From: Sphingobacterium kitahiroshimense
GTDB lineage: Bacteria; Bacteroidota; Bacteroidia; Sphingobacteriales; Sphingobacteriaceae
NCBI RefSeq assembly: GCF_025961315.1
Contig: NZ_JAOQNK010000001.1
Location: forward strand, 3,472,001 to 3,536,000
Reading direction: 5' to 3'
Length of the DNA stretch: 64,000 nucleotides
Position 1 is the stretch's first letter. Every line of letters begins with the position of its first letter. Position numbers and translations under genes: made by a program. The notes below the pieces were generated by a model, which was given only the letters and a program-made list of their open reading frames with translations, was not told where the DNA came from and did no database searches. This document shows positions 26,333-34,217 of this stretch, piece after piece.

Positions 26333-28774
26333 TTAAAATTTATTGATCGTATAATTTAATTTAATATAAAAAGCTCTTCCGGGTTTTTGAACACCAAAGT
26401 TGTCATACAGTTCAGCATTCAATACATTTTTACAGTCCAAACTCGCAACTAGCTTACCGCTAGGAAAACGGTAACTTGCTCCTAAATCATGCGCGAGTTG
26501 AGTTGGTGTTGTAAACCACTCCGATTCAATCCAAATGGTACTAAACGGAGCCACATAGCCCACATTGTAATATAAATTAACCACTGATTTCTTTTGAAGG
26601 ATATTGTTCATGCGATACTGCACATTACCATTTACAGTGAAAAATGGTTCATTAGGAATTTGTTTGTCATACAAACTATGTGGATTGCCCATTTCATCCG
26701 ACTTCACTTTAAACAATGAATTGAATTTGGAGAAATTTACCATAACATTTAACCGATTATCAAAAACATAGTTAACCTCTGCCTCATATCCAATTGACTG
26801 CGTTTTAGAAAGATTAACAAATTGCGTTACCTGAATATCCTCGACCTGTTCTTCTCTTCCCTCTACGACTTCCTCTGTTCTAGTCTGCTGAATAATTTTA
26901 TCATAACCGTTGCGCCAAAACATATTTCCATATAATGACAACTTATGTTTACCTACTTCAAGTGCTCCATATCGAGCGCCCAGATTATAATTAATAGCAC
27001 GTTCAGGCAAAATATCCGGATTAGCCAAAACGTTGCTCTCAGGTTCTCCATAAACATGACGATCTGTAGGCATAATGAAAGATTTTTCGGCCGAGACAAT
27101 AATAAAACCTCTTTTTACAGCCTCATATGATAGGGTCCCGCCAAAACCTTTATTGTTTCTCTTTATTTTGTTATGTTCATACACCATTGTTCCATCCTTT
27201 TCGCCAGTTGGTGTACGCTGATCGGTGTGATACAAGGCATATTTACCAAATATATTGGTTCTTAATTTACCATCTAAGAGCTCAGATTCATAATTCAGGC
27301 CCCAGATATTAGTTGTTGTATTATTATTAGTGATCCAGCGGCTACGTGCTGGATTTAACAAATCCTTATCTTCTCTATTCGTTTTTTCAAATTTATGGTT
27401 CAATGAGATCCGTTGACCTGAAAAGATGGTATAGGCTAAATTTGAACGAACATTAGAAATATTCCGATCGATATCAGAAATAACAGCGTCGCCCTGTTGT
27501 CCCTTGCCGGGTTCATATCCATAAGTTTCCGGTGGACCTTCCGAATTCTTCACCAATAAAGTTCCGTCCCAGTTATATCTCAAACTCACCGTATCCTGCA
27601 AATATGTATTTCGTTTACTATGAACAGCATTCACATTAAGAGATAGTCCATCAATAAATAGATTTTTCTTATTATAGTTTAAACTAAATACGTGAGCTTG
27701 ATAGTCATTAAAACGACCAAAGTAGGGTTTGGTCATCGTAATACCATGTGGAACCTCCTTATGGGAATCGGAAATATTATACCCTAAGAAAAATTGATCT
27801 GCCCACTTGACATTTGTAAAACCGAATTCAAAACGTCCGCCTACAGTTTTAAATTCATCATTTGCACGTTTAACTCGATAATAACGGTCTACTCTTCCAC
27901 CGGGTCTGGTATATTTCGAAAATTTGCCCCACATTTCGTAGTTATTATCTGAATGACTGTAAAAACCCGATACTCTAGCTGTAAATCCATTTTTCTGATT
28001 TCTATATAATCCACCAATATCTGCCCTGTAGGTATTAAATGAACCATAAGAAACTGCGGCTGTAATATTATTTGAAGAGGCATCTTTTTTCATGATAACA
28101 TTGATGGCACCTCCGATATAGTTCCCTGTTAAATGTGAAGGTAACACGCCTTTGTATACCTCAATACGCTCAATCATGGAAGGTGGGATATTATTCAAAT
28201 TGAATGAGGATCCGTAAGTGGAGATCTCTATACCATCCAGGAATAGTCCAATAGTACTTCCCGACATGCCATTGAGGTTATATTCAATTGGCGAACCTTC
28301 TCCTCCATTCTGGCGAACACGCACTCCCACTGCTCTATCCAGTAATTCATTGGTTGTTAGATTTCGTAAAGAAGCTTCCTTAGTTTCAATCACCGCAACG
28401 GCAAAACCACTTGTCTCAATCTCTTTTTTTACTGACTTTTTTTCTATTCGGACTTCATCTAAAGAACGATCACCTTTAGGGTCCACATAGATATGAAGAT
28501 TCTGTAGTTTTTTATGAACATTGATCTTAACTCTCTTCGAGTGGAATTCAACAGAACTTACAGATATTGTTTGCTCACCATAAGGAACATTTTTAAATTC
28601 ATAATCTCCCTTAACGGAAGATACTGCCACAATGTTGCTGTTTTCTATACGAATAGTAGCATGTGAAACGACGGTGCTGTCGGCTAGATAAATAATTCCT
28701 TTAATTGTACCTGTTTGTGCTGAGGCAGATAATGCTAGGATAAAAAGCACAAAGGTTGTGTAAAAAATTTTCAT
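26333..28774 (-). CDS. TonB-dependent outer-membrane receptor, probable ferric siderophore
   Basis: An 813-residue receptor with a signal peptide (about 1-19), an N-terminal CarboxypepD_reg-like domain (about 22-100), a plug (about 120-230; NELLDRAVGVRVRQNGGEGS, then IERIEVYKGVLPSHLTGNYI, ending GGAINVIMKK) and a 22-strand-type barrel ending in the expected aromatic residue (C-terminal F). Its neighbours (DUF4374 lipoprotein, PepSY membrane protein, divergent AraC regulator) fit a ferric-siderophore uptake locus. Uptake of another chelate or haem cannot be excluded. A perfect -7 box (28840-28847) and an inverted repeat lie upstream. Confidence 0.9.
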   Translation of the reverse strand: MKIFYTTFVLFILALSASAQTGTIKGIIYLADSTVVSHATIRIENSNIVAVSSVKGDYEFKNVPYGEQTISVSSVEFHSKRVKINVHKKLQNLHIYVDPKGDRSLDEVRIEKKSVKKEIETSGFAVAVIETKEASLRNLTTNELLDRAVGVRVRQNGGEGSPIEYNLNGMSGSTIGLFLDGIEISTYGSSFNLNNIPPSMIERIEVYKGVLPSHLTGNYIGGAINVIMKKDASSNNITAAVSYGSFNTYRADIGGLYRNQKNGFTARVSGFYSHSDNNYEMWGKFSKYTRPGGRVDRYYRVKRANDEFKTVGGRFEFGFTNVKWADQFFLGYNISDSHKEVPHGITMTKPYFGRFNDYQAHVFSLNYNKKNLFIDGLSLNVNAVHSKRNTYLQDTVSLRYNWDGTLLVKNSEGPPETYGYEPGKGQQGDAVISDIDRNISNVRSNLAYTIFSGQRISLNHKFEKTNREDKDLLNPARSRWITNNNTTTNIWGLNYESELLDGKLRTNIFGKYALYHTDQRTPTGEKDGTMVYEHNKIKRNNKGFGGTLSYEAVKRGFIIVSAEKSFIMPTDRHVYGEPESNVLANPDILPERAINYNLGARYGALEVGKHKLSLYGNMFWRNGYDKIIQQTRTEEVVEGREEQVEDIQVTQFVNLSKTQSIGYEAEVNYVFDNRLNVMVNFSKFNSLFKVKSDEMGNPHSLYDKQIPNEPFFTVNGNVQYRMNNILQKKSVVNLYYNVGYVAPFSTIWIESEWFTTPTQLAHDLGASYRFPSGKLVASLDCKNVLNAELYDNFGVQKPGRAFYIKLNYTINKF

Positions 28775-28839
28775 TAATTGAGATTAATTCTTAACTTCGA
28801 ATATTCGCTTAGAACGAGTCTAAATAAATACAGCGTCGC

Positions 28840-28847
28840 AAATATAA
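28840..28847 (-). promoter_or_regulatory. TonB-receptor -7 box (TATATTTG)
   Basis: A perfect TAnnTTTG followed by C on the minus strand, 65 nt before the receptor start. There is no recognisable -33 TTTG, which is typical of promoters needing an activator such as the adjacent AraC protein. Confidence 0.6.
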
Positions 28848-28870
28848 AGCTCTTCTAAATACAGAAAAGA

Positions 28871-28887
28871 CGTTATTGGAAATAACG
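28871..28887. promoter_or_regulatory. Inverted repeat, candidate activator site
   Basis: CGTTATT (28871-28877) and AATAACG (28881-28887) form a perfect 7-bp inverted repeat with a 3-nt spacer. It lies just upstream of where the -33 element of the TonB-receptor promoter would be, in the divergent gap with the AraC gene. It does not resemble a Fur box. Confidence 0.45.
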
Positions 28888-28926
28888 ATGACGTATTCCG
28901 AAAAATCATAGCACTATTGAATTAAA

Positions 28927-29826
28927 ATGATTAGTACTGTACTAGATAATAATTACAATCTTCAAAAAATATCAGAACATATCCATTTTGATGAGTTAAG
29001 TCCCTACAAAGGCTGTAAATTCAAGATCCATGAGGATGTCTATGTAAGTATAATTGCAACAAAAGAAACGAGCTTTTATACCACGTCAGCTACTGAATCA
29101 TTTAAGCTACAGGAAGGATACAGCTTTTTGAAATACTTGTCCAAGGATACCTTAATCGAAATCAAATCATTAGCAATAAATAGTAAGTGCCTATTTATTA
29201 TCTACAGTAAAGACTTTATTGATCGTTTAGGGACTGAAGAGCACAGGTTTTTCCAGTTAATTCAAATCTACACGCCGCATACAATACAAGATGTGGCGAT
29301 CCATTCTTCCGTTGTTGAACTGTTGCAAGTCAATGGCCCTGCTTACTTAAGGAATATTCAACAGAAATCGAAAGTACTTGAAATATTTTTCAAACAGCTT
29401 ACTTTCATTTCCAATCTCCAAGAAAAAGATACCGTTAATCTTCGATTAGAAGAGATAAAGAAGGTTGAAAAAGCAAAAAAGTTGATTGACGAAAACATAT
29501 CCAATACGTATACCATTCCAGAATTATCAAGAATCATTGGCACCAATGAACAATATCTTAAACAGCATTTCAAACAGCAGTATGGAATGACGATTCGAAG
29601 CTACATCTTGAAAAATAAGATGAACCACGCGAAAGAACTATTGCTGAAAGGAGATCATAAAGTGGCTGTCATTGCAAATAAAATCGGCTATAAACACGCG
29701 ACTCATTTTACAACTGCTTTTAAAAGATATTTTGGCTTTTTACCAAATTCAATCAGATTCAATTGGATAGCCTACTTATCACCTTACTATCTAGATTTAG
29801 AATTAGAATTGCTCTGTATTCTTTAA
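28927..29826 (+). CDS. AraC family transcriptional regulator
   Basis: A 299-residue regulator with an uncharacterised N-terminal ligand domain (about 1-170) and a C-terminal double-HTH AraC/XylS domain (about 195-285): TIPELSRIIGTNEQYLKQHF for the first HTH and KVAVIANKIGYKHATHFTTA, then FKRYFGFLPNSIR, for the second. The architecture resembles PchR-type siderophore regulators. It is divergent from the TonB-receptor operon with a 152-bp gap, so it probably activates that operon in response to a ferric siderophore. This is inference from context. Confidence 0.88.
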   Translation: MISTVLDNNYNLQKISEHIHFDELSPYKGCKFKIHEDVYVSIIATKETSFYTTSATESFKLQEGYSFLKYLSKDTLIEIKSLAINSKCLFIIYSKDFIDRLGTEEHRFFQLIQIYTPHTIQDVAIHSSVVELLQVNGPAYLRNIQQKSKVLEIFFKQLTFISNLQEKDTVNLRLEEIKKVEKAKKLIDENISNTYTIPELSRIIGTNEQYLKQHFKQQYGMTIRSYILKNKMNHAKELLLKGDHKVAVIANKIGYKHATHFTTAFKRYFGFLPNSIRFNWIAYLSPYYLDLELELLCIL

Positions 29827-30138
29827 GCAATCTCAATTAGATGCACTAAAAATTTTCAATGATCATGGCCTTTTTCCTGTGCAGGATAACCATAGGATCC
29901 CGATTTGTATCTTGACTACTATAATCCACTATAAGTCCAGCATAATAGTATCTATACTTACCTAAGCCCCATCTGGAAACTAGCAAATTATAAGCTCAGT
30001 ACAACTAAAGCTATATCATCAATACAATTTGCAAATATGAATGAAGAGGCCGAATCAGCTTTGATGAAAAAGTGCTTACATATAAAACAAAAAAGGCTCT
30101 CCTAAAACGGAGAGCCTTTTATTAGTTATTTAATATAA
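29827..30138. other. 312-bp intergenic region between convergent genes
   Basis: Between the AraC gene and nagB-LmbE I see no coding frame worth calling, no tRNA and no consensus promoter. The only structure is a terminator near the right end (30091-30120). Confidence 0.6.
30091..30120. terminator. Bidirectional intrinsic terminator
   Basis: AAAAGGCTCTCC (30091-30102) pairs perfectly with 30109-30120 around a 6-nt loop, with A and T tracts on each side. It ends nagB-LmbE on the minus strand and can end AraC transcription. Confidence 0.88.
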
Positions 30139-32058
30139 TTAGAATTCCCATCTTACGAAAGCTTCGATTGCCTCGTAATTAGCTAATCCCAATTGATCAT
30201 ATAATTCTGCAGTTTCGCTGGTACGATCTTCTGCACGTACCCAGAATTCACGAGGATCATCTCCAGGGAAAACTGGAAGATCTTTCTGTGATTGGTGCTT
30301 AAAGATAGCCAAACGCTTGCGGTATACCTCTTGTGGCGATAATGGAACAGCCATTTCAATTTCATGAATTGGGTATTCATGCCACGCTCCACGGTACAAC
30401 CATAACCAACAATCTTTAGTCCACTCATCAGTCGCTTTTAAACGTCTTAATGCTTCAAACAAAATATTAAAACATACTTTGTGTGTTCCATGTGGATCCG
30501 CAAAATCACCAGCTGCAAATACCTGATGTGGCTTTACCTGACGTAATAATTCCATTGTTTGCTGGATATCATCTTCGAAAGAAACATCTTTTGAGAATTT
30601 CTGTCTATCGTAAAAAGGTAAGTCTTGGAAATGGATATTTGTATCTGGTAAACCTACAAAACGAGCGCCAGCAATAGCCTCTCCTTTACGGATTAATGCT
30701 TTGATCTTACGAACAATCTCTGTATCGATCTGGTTTGGTTTTTTAGTTTCAAAAATCTCACGGCTTTCTTTATACAACGTTGAAATTTTTGATGCATCAA
30801 TTCCCATCTCTTTTGCAAAATCTTCTGCAAATTCTAAATAGCGGATAACATCATCATCCCAAACAGCTGTATTACCACACGTTTGATAAGCAACATGTAC
30901 ATCATGTCCTTGATCTGCTAAACGAATAAATGTACCACCCATAGAGATTACATCATCATCAGGGTGCGGAGAGAATACAATTGAAGTTTTCTTAGCCGGA
31001 TTAGCACGCTCAGGTCTTTGTGAATCATCAACATTTGGTTTACCACCTGGCCAGCCAGTAATGGTATGTTGCAATTCATTAAAAATACGGATATTGATAT
31101 TGTAAGCAGGACCTGATTGGGTTACCAACTTAGCCATACCATGATTATTATAATCTTCTTCTGTCAGTTTCAGAATAGGCTTCTTAATTTCTAAAGACAA
31201 CCAAACAACTGCTTTTTTAATTAAAACAGGTGTCCATTCAATATCTTCAGCCAACCAAGGCAAATCGAATCTTGTTAATAACGAAGCTGATTCTGTGTCT
31301 AAAATGAATTCTACATTATCAGACAGTTGCAAATAAGTTGCTGGAATCTCTGATGAGATTTCACCTTCTACAGCTTTCTTAATGATTTCAGCTTTGTTAC
31401 CACTCCAGGCCATCAAAATGATCTCCCGAGCTTTAAAAATAGTACCGACACCCATCGTAATTGCTTTACGAGGTACATTTTCTTTACCACCAAAATCACG
31501 AGAAGCATCACGACGTGTCAAATCATCTAATGTGACAACACGTGTACCCGAATTAGGAGCAGATCCCGGCTCATTGAAACCGATATGACCTGTACGACCA
31601 ATTCCTAAAATTTGAATATCTAAACCACCTAAGTCAGTAATTTTTTGCTCATAAGCTTCACAAGCGGCATTGATCGCGTCTACTGCTAATGTTCCATCAG
31701 GAATATTAACGTTTGCTCTTTCAATATCAACATGATCAAATAGATTCTTATTCATGAATGTCACATAACTCTGTGCGGCATCTGGCTGCATCGGATAATA
31801 TTCATCCAAGTTAAACGTGATGACATTTTTGAAACTTAAACCTTCTTCTTTATGTAAACGGATTAATTCAGCGTAAACTTTAACGGGTGTTGCACCAGTA
31901 GCAAGACCTAAAATTGCATTTTCGCCATTCTCTTGCTTTTTGCGAATGATATCCGCAATACGCTTTGCAACAACTTTGGAAGCTGTGCTTGGATCAGGAT
32001 ACACACTTACAGGAACTTTTTCAAAGCGTGTTTCTTCCAATAAATTTAATCTAGCCAT
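30139..32058 (-). CDS. nagB: Glucosamine-6-phosphate deaminase fused to LmbE-like deacetylase domain
   Basis: A 639-residue two-domain protein. Residues about 20-275 are NagB-like (ring opening, deamination and isomerisation of GlcN-6-P to fructose-6-P and ammonia), with D85 in NLDEYYPM and H158/E163 in GHIGFNEPGS. Residues about 345-639 are a PIG-L/LmbE domain with the zinc motif HPDDD (H365, D367, D368). This long fused form is typical of Bacteroidota. One oddity: the E. coli NagB triad Asp (D141, in GNDGH) aligns with Thr156 here (GRTGH). It has its own -7 box and terminator. It would finish GlcNAc catabolism fed by the sialic-acid cluster at 42-52 kb. Confidence 0.92.
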   Translation of the reverse strand: MARLNLLEETRFEKVPVSVYPDPSTASKVVAKRIADIIRKKQENGENAILGLATGATPVKVYAELIRLHKEEGLSFKNVITFNLDEYYPMQPDAAQSYVTFMNKNLFDHVDIERANVNIPDGTLAVDAINAACEAYEQKITDLGGLDIQILGIGRTGHIGFNEPGSAPNSGTRVVTLDDLTRRDASRDFGGKENVPRKAITMGVGTIFKAREIILMAWSGNKAEIIKKAVEGEISSEIPATYLQLSDNVEFILDTESASLLTRFDLPWLAEDIEWTPVLIKKAVVWLSLEIKKPILKLTEEDYNNHGMAKLVTQSGPAYNINIRIFNELQHTITGWPGGKPNVDDSQRPERANPAKKTSIVFSPHPDDDVISMGGTFIRLADQGHDVHVAYQTCGNTAVWDDDVIRYLEFAEDFAKEMGIDASKISTLYKESREIFETKKPNQIDTEIVRKIKALIRKGEAIAGARFVGLPDTNIHFQDLPFYDRQKFSKDVSFEDDIQQTMELLRQVKPHQVFAAGDFADPHGTHKVCFNILFEALRRLKATDEWTKDCWLWLYRGAWHEYPIHEIEMAVPLSPQEVYRKRLAIFKHQSQKDLPVFPGDDPREFWVRAEDRTSETAELYDQLGLANYEAIEAFVRWEF

Positions 32059-32088
32059 TATTAGAATTAGTATTGATAGGGTGAATTA

Positions 32089-32096
32089 CAAATTTA
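32089..32096 (-). promoter_or_regulatory. nagB -7 box (TAAATTTG)
   Basis: A perfect TAnnTTTG on the minus strand, 30 nt before the nagB start. No clear -33 element. Confidence 0.5.
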
Positions 32097-32194
32097 TAAA
32101 ATATTGTAGCTTATTCACCATATTTTATAAGATTTTAAATCGTTTATAGCAAAAATGCAAATGCACACGATTGCTAAAACGTTTATTTGAAGTA

Positions 32195-33346
32195 TTATCT
32201 AATATTATTAAGTAAATCAATGGCTTGAATGAGCGTTTCAGATCTTTTAGCAAAACAAATCCGCAAAATATACTGATTTGGATCTGCCGTATAAAACGCT
32301 GAAATCGGAATTAATCCGATCTTATTTTCGACAATCATACGTTCAGCAAATAAGAGGTCCTGTTCCTCCGAAATTGAACTGTAATCAACATTCAAAAAAT
32401 AAGTACCATTGCTCGGTAATACGGTAAATTTGGAAGATGATATTCCAGCAATCAGGAAGTTTCTCTTCTGTTCAAAGAAATCTCCTAAACCTAAATAACT
32501 TTGTGAATCTTCCAGATACTTGGCAATAGCCATTTGAACTGCACCATTGACACTAAAGACATTGTATTGATGGATTTTTCGAAATTCTCTCGTTAATTCA
32601 AGGGGTGCTATACAGTATCCCACCTTCCAGCCAGTTACATGCAGTAGTTTTCCAAAAGATGCAATGACAAAGCTTCTTTGCCTTAGCAAGGGATGCGCTA
32701 ATAAAGAATAGGGCTTTCTGCCATCATATACGAGGTGTTCATACACTTCGTCGCTCAATACAAATACTTGTGACGACGCTACGATCTGAGCTAATGCTTC
32801 GATATCATCCAGTTCCAGTTGTCGACCAGTTGGATTATTAGGGTTGTTAATAATAATCAGTTTCGTTCTGGCATTCACTAGACTTTTGACATAATCCCAG
32901 TCAATAGTAAAATCAGGTGCTAAAAGAACAACAGGTATAACCTTTCCTCCAAATAATTCAACAGTTGGGGCATAACAGTCATATGCTGGTTCAAATATAA
33001 TGACCTCATCATCTTTATGAACAACTGTAGCTATAGCAGTGAAAATAGCTTGAGTCCCTCCCGCTGTTACAGTAATTTCATCCTGAACGTCGACCTCTAT
33101 CTGATGGGTATTCATAACTTTCAAGGCTATTTTTTCACGTAAGGGCAAGGCTCCCGGCATTAATGCGTATTGATTAAACCCATCATTCATATAATCCTTT
33201 ACAAGAGTGATTAAATGTGGATCAGTATCATAATCAGGAAAACCCTGTGCCAGGTTTAGTGCACCATACTGTTGCGCGAGCGCAGACATTTTACTGAAAA
33301 TTGTTGTTCCCACACGTGGAAGCTTAGATTGAAAGGTTGAATTCAT
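32195..33346 (-). CDS. Methionine aminotransferase (class I/II PLP aminotransferase)
   Basis: A 383-residue fold-type I aminotransferase of the YbdL/KAT subgroup: LNLAQGFPDYDTDPHL near the N-terminus, INNPNNPTGRQL near 166-178, SDEVYEHLVYDG near 198-209, and PLP Lys233 in SFGKLLHVTGWKVGYC. The subgroup prefers methionine and aromatic substrates in transamination, e.g. converting 4-methylthio-2-oxobutyrate to methionine in the salvage pathway. The specific substrate is inferred from subgroup resemblance. It is divergent from a TlpA-like thioredoxin with mirror-image promoters. Confidence 0.88.
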   Translation of the reverse strand: MNSTFQSKLPRVGTTIFSKMSALAQQYGALNLAQGFPDYDTDPHLITLVKDYMNDGFNQYALMPGALPLREKIALKVMNTHQIEVDVQDEITVTAGGTQAIFTAIATVVHKDDEVIIFEPAYDCYAPTVELFGGKVIPVVLLAPDFTIDWDYVKSLVNARTKLIIINNPNNPTGRQLELDDIEALAQIVASSQVFVLSDEVYEHLVYDGRKPYSLLAHPLLRQRSFVIASFGKLLHVTGWKVGYCIAPLELTREFRKIHQYNVFSVNGAVQMAIAKYLEDSQSYLGLGDFFEQKRNFLIAGISSSKFTVLPSNGTYFLNVDYSSISEEQDLLFAERMIVENKIGLIPISAFYTADPNQYILRICFAKRSETLIQAIDLLNNIR

Positions 33347-33423
33347 AATAGTCTGAATAAAGAAATGCTAAGATAATATTTTGGAAAAGTTCGCAATCAA
33401 TTGTAAAAAGAATGTATAAAAAA

Positions 33424-33463
33424 CAAATATAATCTACCTAAGCGATAGATTATATTATATTTG
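33424..33463. promoter_or_regulatory. Mirror-image divergent promoters around an inverted repeat
   Basis: TATATTTG occurs on the minus strand (33424-33431, for the aminotransferase) and on the plus strand (33456-33463, for the thioredoxin gene). Between them ATAATCTA (33429-33436) and TAGATTAT (33446-33453) form a perfect inverted repeat with a 9-nt spacer. One regulator bound here could control both genes. Neither promoter has a good -33 box. Confidence 0.5.
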
Positions 33464-33482
33464 TAATAAAAATGCTCAAATA

Positions 33483-34166
33483 ATGATGAAAAAATTTTTT
33501 ATATACTTCTTATTTTGCTTACCCCTTATAGCAGCAGCACAGAAGAAAGAGTTAACTAAAGAGGATTATATCGCTCGTTTAAAAGCCAATCCAGATTCTA
33601 TTTCTACATTGGTAGATTTAAGAAGAGTTGGTGGCTATACGCCAGAATATCAAGAATTACAAAGCTTATACAACACCTTAGGCAAAAACGTTAAAAATTC
33701 ACAAGAAGGTCAGGAATTTAAAACATATCTTGAAGCACTTTCGAAAGTCGAAATCGGAAAACAAGCTCCCGAGTTTACGCAAAATGATACCACGGGAAAT
33801 CCTATTAAATTAACCGATTTCAGAGGGAAGTTTGTCCTACTAGATTTTTGGGCTTCATGGTGTCCTGATTGTCGGGTGCAAAGTCCTGACTTAGTCAAAA
33901 CCTATGCGACCTTTAAAGATAAAAACTTCGAAATATTAGGAATTTCTTTTGATAGAGACAGAAACTCTTGGATAAAGGCCATTCATACCGATAAGTTACA
34001 TTGGAAACATGTTTCGGACCTAAAGCGTTGGCAAAATGATGTGGGAACATTATACGGCGTCAAAGCTATCCCACAAAATGTGCTGATTGATCCTTCTGGA
34101 AAAATCATAGCCAGAAATATACATGGTGAGGAGTTGAATAAGAAACTGAAAGAAGTATTAAAATAA
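33483..34166 (+). CDS. TlpA/ResA-like thioredoxin-fold protein
   Basis: A 227-residue exported disulfide oxidoreductase. The signal peptide (about 1-19, ending AAAQ) is followed by a helical N-terminal segment (about 25-90) and an AhpC/TSA-Redoxin domain with CPDC (C127, C130) in WASWCPDC, and cis-Pro in KAIPQNVLID. Periplasmic proteins of this kind reduce apocytochrome c or other client thiols; the client is unknown. An equally good start is the second ATG at 33486. A hairpin follows the stop. Confidence 0.9.
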   Translation: MMKKFFIYFLFCLPLIAAAQKKELTKEDYIARLKANPDSISTLVDLRRVGGYTPEYQELQSLYNTLGKNVKNSQEGQEFKTYLEALSKVEIGKQAPEFTQNDTTGNPIKLTDFRGKFVLLDFWASWCPDCRVQSPDLVKTYATFKDKNFEILGISFDRDRNSWIKAIHTDKLHWKHVSDLKRWQNDVGTLYGVKAIPQNVLIDPSGKIIARNIHGEELNKKLKEVLK

Positions 34167-34167
34167 A

Positions 34168-34206
34168 TAGAAAAGGGAGCGATTAATAATCGTTCCCTTT
34201 TCTATT
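34168..34206. terminator. Intrinsic terminator between TlpA-like gene and radA
   Basis: AAAAGGGAGCGATTA pairs with its near-perfect complement ending TTCCCTTTT (one G-T pair), centred near 34187. It separates two convergent genes. Confidence 0.8.
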
Positions 34207-34217
34207 TATAACTCATG

